This document shows positions 30,266 to 39,520 of a stretch of DNA of 64,000 nt, piece after piece; the stretch's first letter is position 1; every line of letters starts with the position of its first letter. The position numbers and the translations under genes are program-made. A model generated the notes under the pieces. That model did no database searches, was not told where the DNA came from, and was given only the letters and a program-made list of their open reading frames with translations. Source of the DNA: Durusdinium trenchii (taxonomy: Eukaryota > Sar > Dinophyceae > Suessiales > Symbiodiniaceae); NCBI GenBank assembly GCA_963970005.1, contig CAXAMN010003069.1, forward strand, positions 1 through 64,000. Reading direction: 5' to 3'.

Positions 30266-31236
30266 GGCAATGTCTCCAAGGTGGTCGGAATGGATTTCTC
30301 AACACTGGATTCGTTAGATCACTCGCTTGAACGCTTGAACCGAAAACATGTACCATCGATCTCAAAAAAAGTCCCGAACTGCCAGTTCCCACGTGACCCA
30401 TGCAGTCGCATGCAGTTGTGAAAGTCTGTTGGCTGTTGGCATCTCTTCGAGCATCAGCGTGCTCTTCAAAGGCACAATCGCGAAAACCGGTGATTTGCCT
30501 AACGTGTATCTCAATATCTGAAAAACATAACGTAAGGGTCGTTCGTTGCACCACCGTCAGGGATGCGCAAAGGCGGGGAATTAAGTTCCATTTCAAACGC
30601 GAGGCGAGAGGAGAGAAATGCAGTAAGGAGAAAAAGATATGAAAAAGACCTTCGATGAATCTTTCACGCAAAAACATGCATGCACGAAGCTTATTGCGGA
30701 TCTTTCACGGATGATTCGGACGATTGCTTATCTTTGACCCCCTGCCAGTGCATTTCAGGATCCATGCGGTTATGAAAACCGGAATATCTTCGGTTTGCGC
30801 AACAATCAAGGAAGTCAGAGCGCCCAAATAATCACAGCGAGCCTCCGGCACCTATAGCGCCACCATGCTTTGCTGCTACGCAGCCTCGAGACGGTTGACG
30901 AAATGAAATCCACGGTGGAATGATATTCGTGAGCTACGGTTATGTTCCGCCTGCTGTCACCCAGGGCTCCTATCCCAACTGCACACATGATCCAAGAACA
31001 AGCAAAAGGAAAGCAACCCAATGTCACATCTGCAAATTATTGGTCTAACACTAATACTTGCATAATGCCTATATATATATAATATGATATATACAATTAT
31101 ATGTATATTACTATTTTGCAATGATGCATAAAAAATCCTCAAGCCTAATGTGCTGCCCGATTCTGAGGTCGGTATGAACATCAAAGAGTTTGCAGCAATT
31201 CGCACACCAAACATTGCCAAACACCCCATTTTTTGT
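30266..31236. other. Intergenic, between phosphatase and ribosomal protein genes
   Basis: Upstream of the phosphatase start; no gene recognised. An AT microsatellite (TATATATATAATATGATATA) lies at 31068-31090. Confidence 0.4.
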
Positions 31237-31294
31237 TTGTAGAGCACGCAGGTACAGGTCAAAGGGAAGCCATGTGGCCAGTACAAAGCCTCAC

Positions 31295-31587
31295 TCACGC
31301 AACCAGTGCTGATGCAGTGGCAGATTGGTACTTGAAAGTCGCAGGCAGGGACTTCACTCGCTTGTAGTATCTGGCCAGGCGATGAATACGGCTTTCCACT
31401 AGAATCAAGCGAAACTTGGCATCCTTGTCCTTGCGGTTCTTGTCCAAGTGCTTTCGGATAGACACTGCTTTCTTGATCAAGTAGTACAAATCCTCTGGCA
31501 GAGTTGGTGCCAAGCCATTGGTCTTCAAGATTCGCAAGATGTGGTTGCCNNNNNNNNNNCCTTGCCCTTTCCATACATGCGGCCCAT
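31295..31587 (-). CDS. RPS13: 40S ribosomal protein S13 (uS15), copy 1, broken by assembly gap
   Basis: The C-terminal 84 or so residues ([20 protein letters not shown] to ATASALVA and a stop at 31295) and the first nine residues (MGRMYGKGK, start at 31587) are present; the middle is replaced by ten Ns at 31550-31559. By comparison with copy 2 about 173 nt of coding sequence is missing, so the gap length is a placeholder. Silent changes such as GAG/GGG near 31500 separate the two copies. About 60 nt downstream of the stop and 40 nt upstream of the ATG are also shared, so the duplicated unit is larger than the CDS. Role as for copy 2. I expect it to be intact in the real genome. Confidence 0.85.
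31550..31559. other. Assembly gap (10 N)
   Basis: Ten undetermined bases inside RPS13 copy 1. The true missing length is probably about 173 nt, judging from copy 2. Confidence 0.95.
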
Positions 31588-31969
31588 GGCTCCTACTACC
31601 TACCTCGCTGCTGCTCGTGCCTGCCTGCGACAATAAGAAGGATAGATGCGCACCCTACACAATGGTTTCAATGAAAACCATGAAACCCTACGCTGAGCGA
31701 CTCGACACTCCAGCGCACGCAGTCTGAAGTCGAAAGCGTTCCAGAGTGAGTTCTATAGATTCTAGTCAATCATAGGCAATCTGTGTATCTGTATCAGCAT
31801 GTATCAGCATGACTCAGCAAGAACTGTTTAATATGGTCGATTCTTATCACGGACTTGCCAAGAAAATCATCTACTCAACATCCACGAGTCGCACTCGCTT
31901 ATTTTTGTAGTTTGCAGAGCACGCAGGTGCAGGTCAAAGGGAAGCCATGTGGCCAGTACAAAGCCTCAC

Positions 31970-32425
31970 TCACGCAACCAGTGCTGATGCAGTGGCAGAT
32001 TGGTACTTGAAAGTCGCAGGCAGGGACTTCACTCGCTTGTAGTATCTGGCCAGGCGATGAATACGGCTTTCCACTAGAATCAAGCGAAACTTGGCATCCT
32101 TGTCCTTGCGGTTCTTGTCCAAGTGCTTTCGGATAGACACTGCTTTCTTGATCAAGTAGTACAAATCCTCTGGCAGGGTTGGTGCCAAGCCATTGGTCTT
32201 CAAGATTCGCAAGATGTGGTTGCCAGTCACAGTCTTCACCTGAGGCACACCGAAGCTGTCTCGCAAGGTGACACCAATCTGGGAAGGAGTCAGCCCTTTC
32301 TTGGCCAGCTTGCAAATATGGTCAGACACATCATCCGGCTTAAGCTTCAGCCAACTTGGTGGAGTTCGCTTGTACGGGATTGCCGAGGAAGCAATGCCCT
32401 TGCCCTTTCCATACATGCGGCCCAT
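31970..32425 (-). CDS. RPS13: 40S ribosomal protein S13 (uS15), copy 2, complete
   Basis: A complete single-exon gene of 151 codons. It reads [20 protein letters not shown], then [55 protein letters not shown] and ends ATASALVA. Length and wording match eukaryotic S13, which binds helices of the 18S rRNA central domain in the small subunit. The N-terminal eukaryote-specific extension and the uS15 core with the conserved [12 protein letters not shown] helix are all present. The ATG at 32425 is the conserved start. The gene lies head-to-tail with copy 1, on the same strand. Tandem arrays of housekeeping genes are known in dinoflagellates. Confidence 0.97.
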   Translation of the reverse strand: MGRMYGKGKGIASSAIPYKRTPPSWLKLKPDDVSDHICKLAKKGLTPSQIGVTLRDSFGVPQVKTVTGNHILRILKTNGLAPTLPEDLYYLIKKAVSIRKHLDKNRKDKDAKFRLILVESRIHRLARYYKRVKSLPATFKYQSATASALVA

Positions 32426-32463
32426 GGCTCCTACTACCTACCTCACTGCTGCTCGTGCCTGCC

Positions 32464-34395
32464 TGCATTGAATAGGAAGAAGGCTTTGTTGGTACTTGTT
32501 CCTGGAATTCCCAGGAGTCCAATTTAAAACAACGACTAAAAGACCCCAAGTCGAACAAAAGCAAGGTACGTCAGTATATATAGTTGGTCTGCACGAATTG
32601 GGCAATCTTGTTCCCTATTGACAGAAAGGCATGGCTTCCAAGTGCTTCCAGTCGTACCATGTTGTACCCAATACAGTATTTAGTAAGGCACTTGTTCCTA
32701 GCAGCGAACCTTGTTACTACTAGTAAGGCACCTGTTACTACTAGCGTGGCACTTGTTACTAGTAGCTTCTAATTAAATTCTCAGAATTGAGCTGGGATCC
32801 CGAGCGCACATCGACCAGCGGCTGACCAGCGGACAAAACACATCTCTGTCACATGGCTCTGATTACCGCGCCGCCGATGTTGCACACTTCGAGGCCCCCC
32901 CAACATGTTTTGCCTGTCAGTTCGATTTGTTTGTTGTGGAATGCTGTGGAAATGGCACAGTTTTTTCCTGTATGATCCATATCACATTCATTAAACAGCC
33001 TTGAGGGAGTCATCAGCCGTGAGCGCAGGTAGAACGGCTTCAGCCCACAGAGTGGTAACTCAGCATCGGACATTTCAACACAATGACTGCAGCGACGCCA
33101 TATACAATGCTGTAAAATGCTCTATACAATGCCAGTGCCACATCAAAATCATGCAATTTCAAAACCCTGCATTTCACGGGTTCACTTCGACCGATCACTC
33201 TCTTTCACCCGCACAGTGGACATCCGGTCATGTCCGGGCACGCGTGATTCTTGGCCTGCCAAGGCAGAAACAAAGGACACAGAAACAACGGACACAGCAT
33301 GAGCCAGCATCTACCGTTCTTATAGGTATACAGTATGCAATGCTATGGTACTTAATTGTCTTTGAATTTCTTGAGCGCACTGGCCATGCTAGTTTGGCAC
33401 ACTTCAGCTCGAGTTCTGAACATTAGGTTCATCGGCTGGATTAAAAAATCACCTCTGCGCCTTCTTTTCGAGGTGCGGTGATCCAATCTGTGGCGAAGTA
33501 CTGAAGACTTGACTTCAGCTGATTAAATCATTTTTCGCCAAGCCCTTCACGATCTCAACATCTTGAACAATGAATCTGCCAATGTCAACTATATTGTATA
33601 TATTTGTATATATATATATATACACATTACCGTTAAGCACTTTCTTGGATTCAATCCATCAGGGGTGATGTGGAACGCAAAGGACTAAAGAGTGGCACAG
33701 GTGATACATGGCACCAATGTGCTGTGGCCCAGCTGACCTCTGCTCGTTAGAGCAAGTTTGTGAGCCTGGGTCCAGGAGCATACGTAATTGAACAGTTTCG
33801 GCAACTTGGCCTGTTGTCCTATGGAAAGCTGAAGTTTTTTTCAACTCCGTTTTGAGCAATCCCATGAAAATTGGTGCCAGGAACAGCGGACCAAGACGGA
33901 GTGACTCAAGTGGTCAAAAGTCAAATACACTCAAATCGGTCTGCAAAGTGTCCTCGAAGACTCGACACCCTCCGCAGCAGGTACAGCCGAAACCTACTGA
34001 TTTCAAATTAAACATGCAAAAGCCCTGGGACCAGTTGGGGGAGTAAGGGTGTCCAGAAGTACACTGAAGAGAAACCAATATGGCAAGCGCAAATGAGTTG
34101 CAGGTTCCAAGGATACTCCGTCAGAAGTTCACTCCAAGTCCGAGTCCTGCTGCCTTTGGAAGATAACCCGGGTGCAGGGCCACAAGAAGGTTATCAACTC
34201 ACCCTGCTCACCAAAAAATAAACGCCAACTGCAGTGGCTCATTTCCTATGAGTAGAGCCTCGTCGCTCAGACGTGTCGACACGTAAATCAGTTGGCTTGC
34301 TGGCATCTTCTCCTCAGGCACTTGAAGCTGCTCACTTGCAAACAGCCACACCAGAGGTGGAGCTAGGCAGGGCACTCTAATAGAGCATTAGACTC
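32464..34395. other. Intergenic, with ACTAGT minisatellite at 32.68-32.77 kb
   Basis: No gene recognised. A second copy of the ACTAGTA(A/G) minisatellite lies at 32682-32770 (AGTAAGGCACTTGTTCCTAG, then CTTGTTACTACTAGTAAGGC). A TA microsatellite lies at 33596-33622. Confidence 0.5.
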
Positions 34396-34530
34396 TGTGA
34401 AATTGTGATCCACCGGCATCGCTCGACCCAAGACCAAGCTAGGAACCTGTACTCCAAATGGGGGTTACGTGCCCGCTGAAAAGGGAGTCCGTTCTTGCTT
34501 GGGGGCTTGCTGCGGTTTTTGGGATTCACA
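34396..34530 (+). repeat. 5' LTR of the 34.4-kb element
   Basis: 135 bp, TGTGAAATTGTGATCCACCG to GGTTTTTGGGATTCACA, with a 6-bp terminal inverted repeat. Matches 42085-42219 at 134 of 135 positions. Confidence 0.97.
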
Positions 34531-34531
34531 G

Positions 34532-34549
34532 TGGTAGCGGAACCCGGTA
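34532..34549 (+). promoter_or_regulatory. Primer-binding site (tRNA-primed)
   Basis: TGGTAGCGGAACCCGGTA starts one base after the LTR. It shares 15 of the first 16 bases with the site in the 16.7-kb element; the complement ends in CTACCA. Confidence 0.75.
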
Positions 34550-34642
34550 ACGCCCGGGTCTCCTTCCCCCCTTTTGTTGGTTTGGGGTTGACTCCCTTTT
34601 TGGTGGGACACTTAGCCCCCGCTTGGAGTTTTGGCTTTTGGA

Positions 34643-36050
34643 ATGGCCGGACAAACTCAGGCTGTTCCGCCATCGGATGGCGATCTAGACGAGCCCGTAG
34701 GAGGATTGCCAGCCGCAGGTTCACCTAGTGCGCCCGATGGCATGGGGACGGACCGCGAGGCCTTTCTTCGGTTCCAGAGGTTCCTTCGTCTGGAAAGGGA
34801 GCAAGAAGGGCGCGGTCTTCGCGGACGACGTCGTCAGCGAGACGACGAAGAGGAAGAAGAAGATGGAGGTGGCGACGGCCGGGGGTCGGCTGGACCACCA
34901 CCATCTTGGGACGGCGTAACACCCTTGAGGACTACTTCATCAAGGCAAAGCTATGGATCGCCACAACCAAGGCCAAGGGTCGCTCTCGCGGCCCCTTACT
35001 GTTGAAGATGTTGAGCGGCGCTCCATTCGAGCACTACAAACACTGGGCGAAAGACCCAGAATGGATGGCTGATCCTCATGGCGCCGAGCGGCTCCTCAAT
35101 GACATGGACACCCCAGAGAAGTATGGAGACGATCAACAAGAACACATGCTCACCGCCATGTCGAGGATCACCTACCACCTGAGGCGCCAGCGGAATGAGA
35201 CCTGGCGAGAGTACTTTGCGAAGTGGGATGGTGCCATTCGCAAGGTCCACCAGCACAAGATCACCCTCCCTGAAGAGTATGAGGGCTTTCTGATGATCAA
35301 TGGCCTTCAGCTCACCGAGACCGAGACCAAGGCCATGCTGAACTACACTCATGGATGCATCAAGCCAAGCTCCATCAAGAGTTGGCTGAGGAAGAACGAA
35401 ACTCGACTGTCAGCTGCCGAGTTGGGAGCTGATAAGAAGAAGAACCAGGTCAACTTTCTCACGGAGTTCGAGGGACACCACATCGAGAACAATGACATCG
35501 AGGAGAACGACGAGGACAAGGAGGAGATCGATGAACTTGAACAGTGCATCATGCATCTTCAGGACGACGCCGACGGCGACACGGTCCTTAGTGAAGGTGA
35601 GGCCGCCGAGATCCTCTCCACCTACGTGCAGCAGAAGAAGACCTACACCCAATCGATCAAAAATAAAAAGGCCAGAGAACTGGCCCGTGGCTACGGAAAG
35701 AGACCACCTCCGGGAGGACATGATCGAGGATCCTTCCGGGACAAACCACTTCGACCGGGCTCGTACTACTCGGTCACCATCGCCGAACTTCAGAAAAGAA
35801 CTCGCTGCCGCAACTGCGGCCAGATCGGACACTGGAAGCGGGACTGTAAGAATCCGCCCCAGAAGAACCCGGACTTGAAGACCAACGAGAGCCACTATTT
35901 GGAGAACACCGATGAGGCCTTCTTCATTGGACATCTTGCCGAGGACACGCTGGACTTCGAACAGGACCTGACGATCCTGGAGTCCGACGTCATGAACCTG
36001 GCTACGAGGTCTTCTACCAGTACTGAGCGGCATGGAGTGGCGACTCACCT
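34643..36050 (+). CDS. gag: Gag (capsid and nucleocapsid), one frame change
   Basis: The ATG at 34643 opens a Gly/Asp/Glu-rich N-terminus (MAGQTQAVPPSDGDLDEPVG, then a run of Asp and Glu) ending PPPSWDG near 34914. The rest is in another frame from 34906: NTLEDYFIKAKLWIATTKAK, FEHYKHWAKDPEWMADPHGA, WREYFAKWDGAIRKVHQHKI, a capsid-like helical domain. The zinc knuckle RCRNCGQIGHWKRDCKNP (35803-35856, CX2CX4HX4C) is canonical and is followed by an acidic linker. A single-base change near 34915, in GGCGTAACACCC, separates the two frames; programmed shifting is possible but no classic slippery heptamer is evident. Gag would form the particle and package the RNA. Confidence 0.8.
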
Positions 36051-36670
36051 GAGCCCGGCCGGTAGGACCTGGCAGCCAAAGGTTGGCTATGCCACGGATG
36101 CTGAACGCCCGTCCGCGTCGGCATACATGGAGAGTGACCTTTTCCGTTCGACCGGTGTTGAACATTTGTTTGTTTTCGAAAACATGTTTTGCAACCTCGT
36201 CTCTAAGTCTCCTCAACCTCATGACATGGTGGATGCGACTTGCGCCACCGTCGACACAGGATGCCAACGACTTGCCATCGGTGCCCGAACACTCCGAGAG
36301 TTTGCTCAACATCTCCCTGAACCCCTGAAGATCATCCTCACTCCCGAAACGAATAGGTTCAGGAGCGTGCATCAGACATCAGTCACATCCAAGGTTGCTA
36401 CAATCCCATGTTCCTTGGGTACCAAGGGAAGCTTCCTAAAGCCGGCCGTCTTTGAAAACGAGGAAAGCTCTGGTGCGCCCTTCCTCATCTCTCTCAGCTT
36501 CCTACTCCATTGTCATGGAGAAGTTATTCTTTGCCATGAACAAGGCCTCCAATTACGGCTTCGGGGAACTCCCGAACCAGTTCCCCTTCACCTTGGTCCA
36601 ACTGGCGCTTTACGAATTCCACTTCAACAATACAACCAGGTGCAAAAACAGGCACTCGAACGAGAACAAA
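36051..36670 (+). CDS. Aspartic protease
   Basis: Continuous with Gag. The active-site motif reads ATCATVDTGCQRLAIGA, DTG at 36253-36261, fully conserved. The C-terminal part SGAPFLISLSFLLHCHGEVI fits the second conserved strand of retropepsins. Ends around the linker after RIPLQQYN. It would process the polyprotein. Unlike the same domain of the 16.7-kb element, no key residue is lost here. Confidence 0.8.
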
Positions 36671-37390
36671 ACTCGATGAACCAGAGCACTTCGGTCGAGT
36701 TTGAAGTCTTGAAATTGCAAGATGGCTGCATGGAACCGCCGAAGCTGAGTACCACTCAAGCCACGAGCCCTCTTGCTACTCCGCACTCAGCCGCTTGCCA
36801 TGCAGACTGCTGGCCAGAAACGTGTTCGGGCCAGTTCAACTTTCGAAGAAGAAGACCTTCAACAACATCGAGTCCTTCAGTGCCGCTTCGTCCAATGGTG
36901 CGAACAACAGCCTCTTCTGAGTCTGGAAAGCTGGCGTCACCGGCAACAGCCCGGCGACGAACCTGTGAGCTACACCCAGATCTTGGAGGCCATGATCCAA
37001 ACCAAATGTCAGCACAAGGAGACACATCGAAAGGGATCGAACGCCTATCTCACCAAGGTCACATGCCGCACCTGCAACAAGGTCATCAAGTCCGAGAAGA
37101 TCGGGAAAAAGGAAGAGGGGAACAAGTCCAAAGCCAGCACGACATCCTCGAGCTCGGCGCCACCATCCCGCCAGGGGATTCCCTATCCGGCGACTCCCCA
37201 GACCACCTCGGACGGCACAGATCTGGAGCACCTGACCGACTACCAGGAATTTCAGGAATACTTTCGTTGGAAAAACCAACGACCCCGAAGCTGGAACGGA
37301 GGCTTCGAGCTGCCATCAAGAAGGCAACGGCTTTTTGGCGAGAGCTTCAATTGCTGCTGGCTGATACGCCTTTGCAGCACTGGGCTCAGG
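36671..37390 (+). CDS. Linker region with Cys-pair motif, coded in an alternate frame
   Basis: Two frames are open here. The one continuous with Gag-Pro is Ser/Thr/Arg-rich and looks like nonsense. The other (36773-37320) reads TFEEEDLQQHRVLQCRFVQW, YTQILEAMIQTKCQHKETHR, VTCRTCNKVIKSEKIGKK and LEHLTDYQEFQEYFRWK, with a CRTC pair and good protein composition, so it is probably the ancestral frame. The text returns to the main frame near 37275-37300 (LRAAIKKATAFWRELQ). So two compensating single-base changes bracket about 450 nt, or the long main frame stays open here by chance. No function recognised. Confidence 0.5.
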
Positions 37391-38130
37391 CCTTAAATGA
37401 CGAAATTTGCCAGGAGTTCACTATGAATCCAGCCGGCACCAAAAAATCTCGTGAGATTGCTGAAGTCGTGGGGTTAACCGTTAAACAACTTAAGACTGTG
37501 GCCGAAGTGTACAATCCTGGCTGCTTTCAGAAAATTACTGGTCGTTTTCAGTTGTCTCCCGGCCGCGCATTCGATTTGAGTCTAGGAGAAGATTTGCTAA
37601 ACGAAGATAAACAAAACGAAGTCATGCAGTTAACTAAACCAGGACTTGTTTGCATTGCACCACCTTGCAAGATGTACACCCAGCTGCAAAACCTCTCCAA
37701 AGAGAAACGTGCCCGATTACCTGACCTTATGAAACGATACTTGAAAAACAAGGCAGAAGTTGATTTTTGCCATTCGGTTGTGCGAACTCTGCGACGACCT
37801 TGGGATCAAGTTCATATTTGAACATCCACACGCCGCTTCCTCCTGGAAACACTGTGCCATGGAGCGGCTGCTGGATCGACCGAATGTCATCTACACCAAG
37901 GCTGACCAATGCCAGTATGGACTACAGGGTCAGTCAGGACTTCCTCAAAGAAAAAGAACCGGTTTTGCCACGAACTCAGAAGCCATCGCTCAAGCTCTGG
38001 GCAAGCTCTGCCCTGGCAACCATGAACACGAAGTCATCATTGGTGGCAACCGGTCTCAACGATCACAGGTATACCCGGAGAAACTCCGATCGGCCATCTT
38101 GAAGGCCTACAGCCAGTCCATCAGCGTGGA
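37391..38130 (+). CDS. PPC-motif domain (cytosine-5 methyltransferase-like) between protease and integrase
   Basis: An accessory domain beyond the standard copia set. Visible pieces in order: REIAEVVGLTVKQLKTVAEV, then RAFDLSLGEDLLNEDKQNE, LVCIAPPCKMYTQLQNL (PPC at 37660-37668), a frame change near 37785, LGIKFIFEHPHAASSW (EHP at 37820-37828), TKADQCQYGLQGQSG and LPQRKRTGFATNS (about 37941-37979), HEHEVIIGGN and VYPEKLRSAILKAY. The PPC loop, the E-x-P strand and the LPQRxRxxF segment recall motifs IV, VI and VIII of C5 DNA methyltransferases (PCQ, ENV, VPQxRxR). A SAM-binding FxGxG loop is not obvious; DLSLGED may stand in for it. The same motif order occurs in the 16.7-kb element. Activity is not shown, and the fold assignment is inference. 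Confidence 0.55.
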
Positions 38131-39520
38131 CCATGTGGAAGTGGTCAGCTCCGAGAGCATGCTGGCCGAGAACCACCGGCTGAACTACCTCATGGACACC
38201 GAGTTTCGGGCCTTAAAGGACCTACAACGGGGAGTACCTGCTGGTCACACCGAATGCCGGGACCCCGATTCTCGAACTCTTGACGACCCAGATTCTCGCC
38301 TACCTGACCTACAGGACTATGTCACGGCCGAGATCTTTGCGAATGAGGAGAACCGAGAACCACACGACCCGGAGAACCAAGAGGACGATGGGGAACTACA
38401 ACCAGAAGATGAACATGAAGAAGGCGAGACACCGGAGAACTCAGAACAACGATTACCACTACACTCCCGTTTTCCCATGGAACGTCTTCTCCAGCGAGCA
38501 CACGTCGGCTTGGGCCACCCGACTTCGGATAGATTCGTGAGAATCCTTCGGTACGCGAAGGCCAAACCCGAAGTCATCGAAGCTGCCAAACACCTCCGGT
38601 GCAGTGTGTGTCAACGACACTCACAAGTGAAACCTGCTCGGAGAAGTGCACCGCCAAAGGAACTGGCATTCAATGAGTGCGTTGGAGTGGATGTCATCTT
38701 CTTACCGACGCTTGGCAGCAGATCACGCCCCGCACTGAATGTCATCGACTGGTCACGCAAATTTCAACTCATGATCCCCATGGACAACAAGAAACCAGGT
38801 CACGTCCGAGAAGCTTACAGACATTGGCTCCGTCTATTCGGCCCTCCGAAAAGAATGGCACTGGACCTTTCGCTGAACAAGCAGAACAAGATGGAACCTT
38901 TGTTGACCCCTCAGCAGTTGAAGCCCCACATCAAAGAGGCATCACGGAGCGCCATGGCAAGACCTTCAAGTACCCCCTCCAGAAGACCATGGACACCTAT
39001 AGCTGTGCCGACATGAAGGAATGGGAAGAAATGGTCGACATCACCATGATGACCAAAAATCGAATGATGAACGTTGGAGGTTTCAGTCCCAGCCAGCGGG
39101 TGTTAGGCTTCAACCCCTTTCTGCCCGGAGGACTCCTCAATGGAGACGACGGCCATCGAGGACAACAACCCGAAATCAAGGTCGGCGATCTCAGTATCGA
39201 ACGGTCAATGAAACTTCGAAAGGCTGCAGCACACGCCTTTATAGAAGCAGACGCCAGCAACTCCCTTCGAAGAGCAGTCGCCTCAGGGCCACGACCTGTC
39301 CTCGAGTACGACATCGGCGAGATTGTCTACTTCTTCCGGATGGGAGCCGACAAGAAACTGAAGTTCAAACCGTGTTATTGGCATGGACCGGCAAGAATCA
39401 TTATGATCGACCAGCCCAGTACTATCTGGCTATCGTACCAGTCCCAACTTGTCAAGGCCAGTCCTGAACGAATCAGGAGAGCTTCAATGGAAGAAAACAT
39501 GGCCATGTCAGGATGGCTGG
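38131..39520 (+). CDS. Integrase, frame-broken near the second catalytic Asp
   Basis: An acidic linker leads to the HHCC region, LLQRAHVGLGHPTSDRFVRI to LRCSVCQRHSQ. Core: GVDVIFLPTLG (first Asp 38690-38692), LNVIDWSRKFQLMIPMDNKK, MALD (second Asp 38864-38866), then a frame change and GITERHGKTFKYPLQKT (Glu at 38947-38949). Only about 27 residues separate the second Asp and the Glu instead of the usual 35, so a deletion of about 25 nt probably caused the shift. After the core come GFSPSQRVLGFNPFLPGGLL and the SH3-like end: LEYDIGEIVYFFRMGADKKL, WHGPARIIMIDQPSTIWLSY, VKASPERIRRAS. Function would be insertion of the cDNA; this copy is probably defective. Confidence 0.85.

Noticed and set aside
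35410-36372. 320-codon minus-strand frame antisense to Gag/protease of the 34.4-kb element
   Set aside because: It mirrors the codon pattern of the strongly supported plus-strand coding sequence, with no motif of its own.
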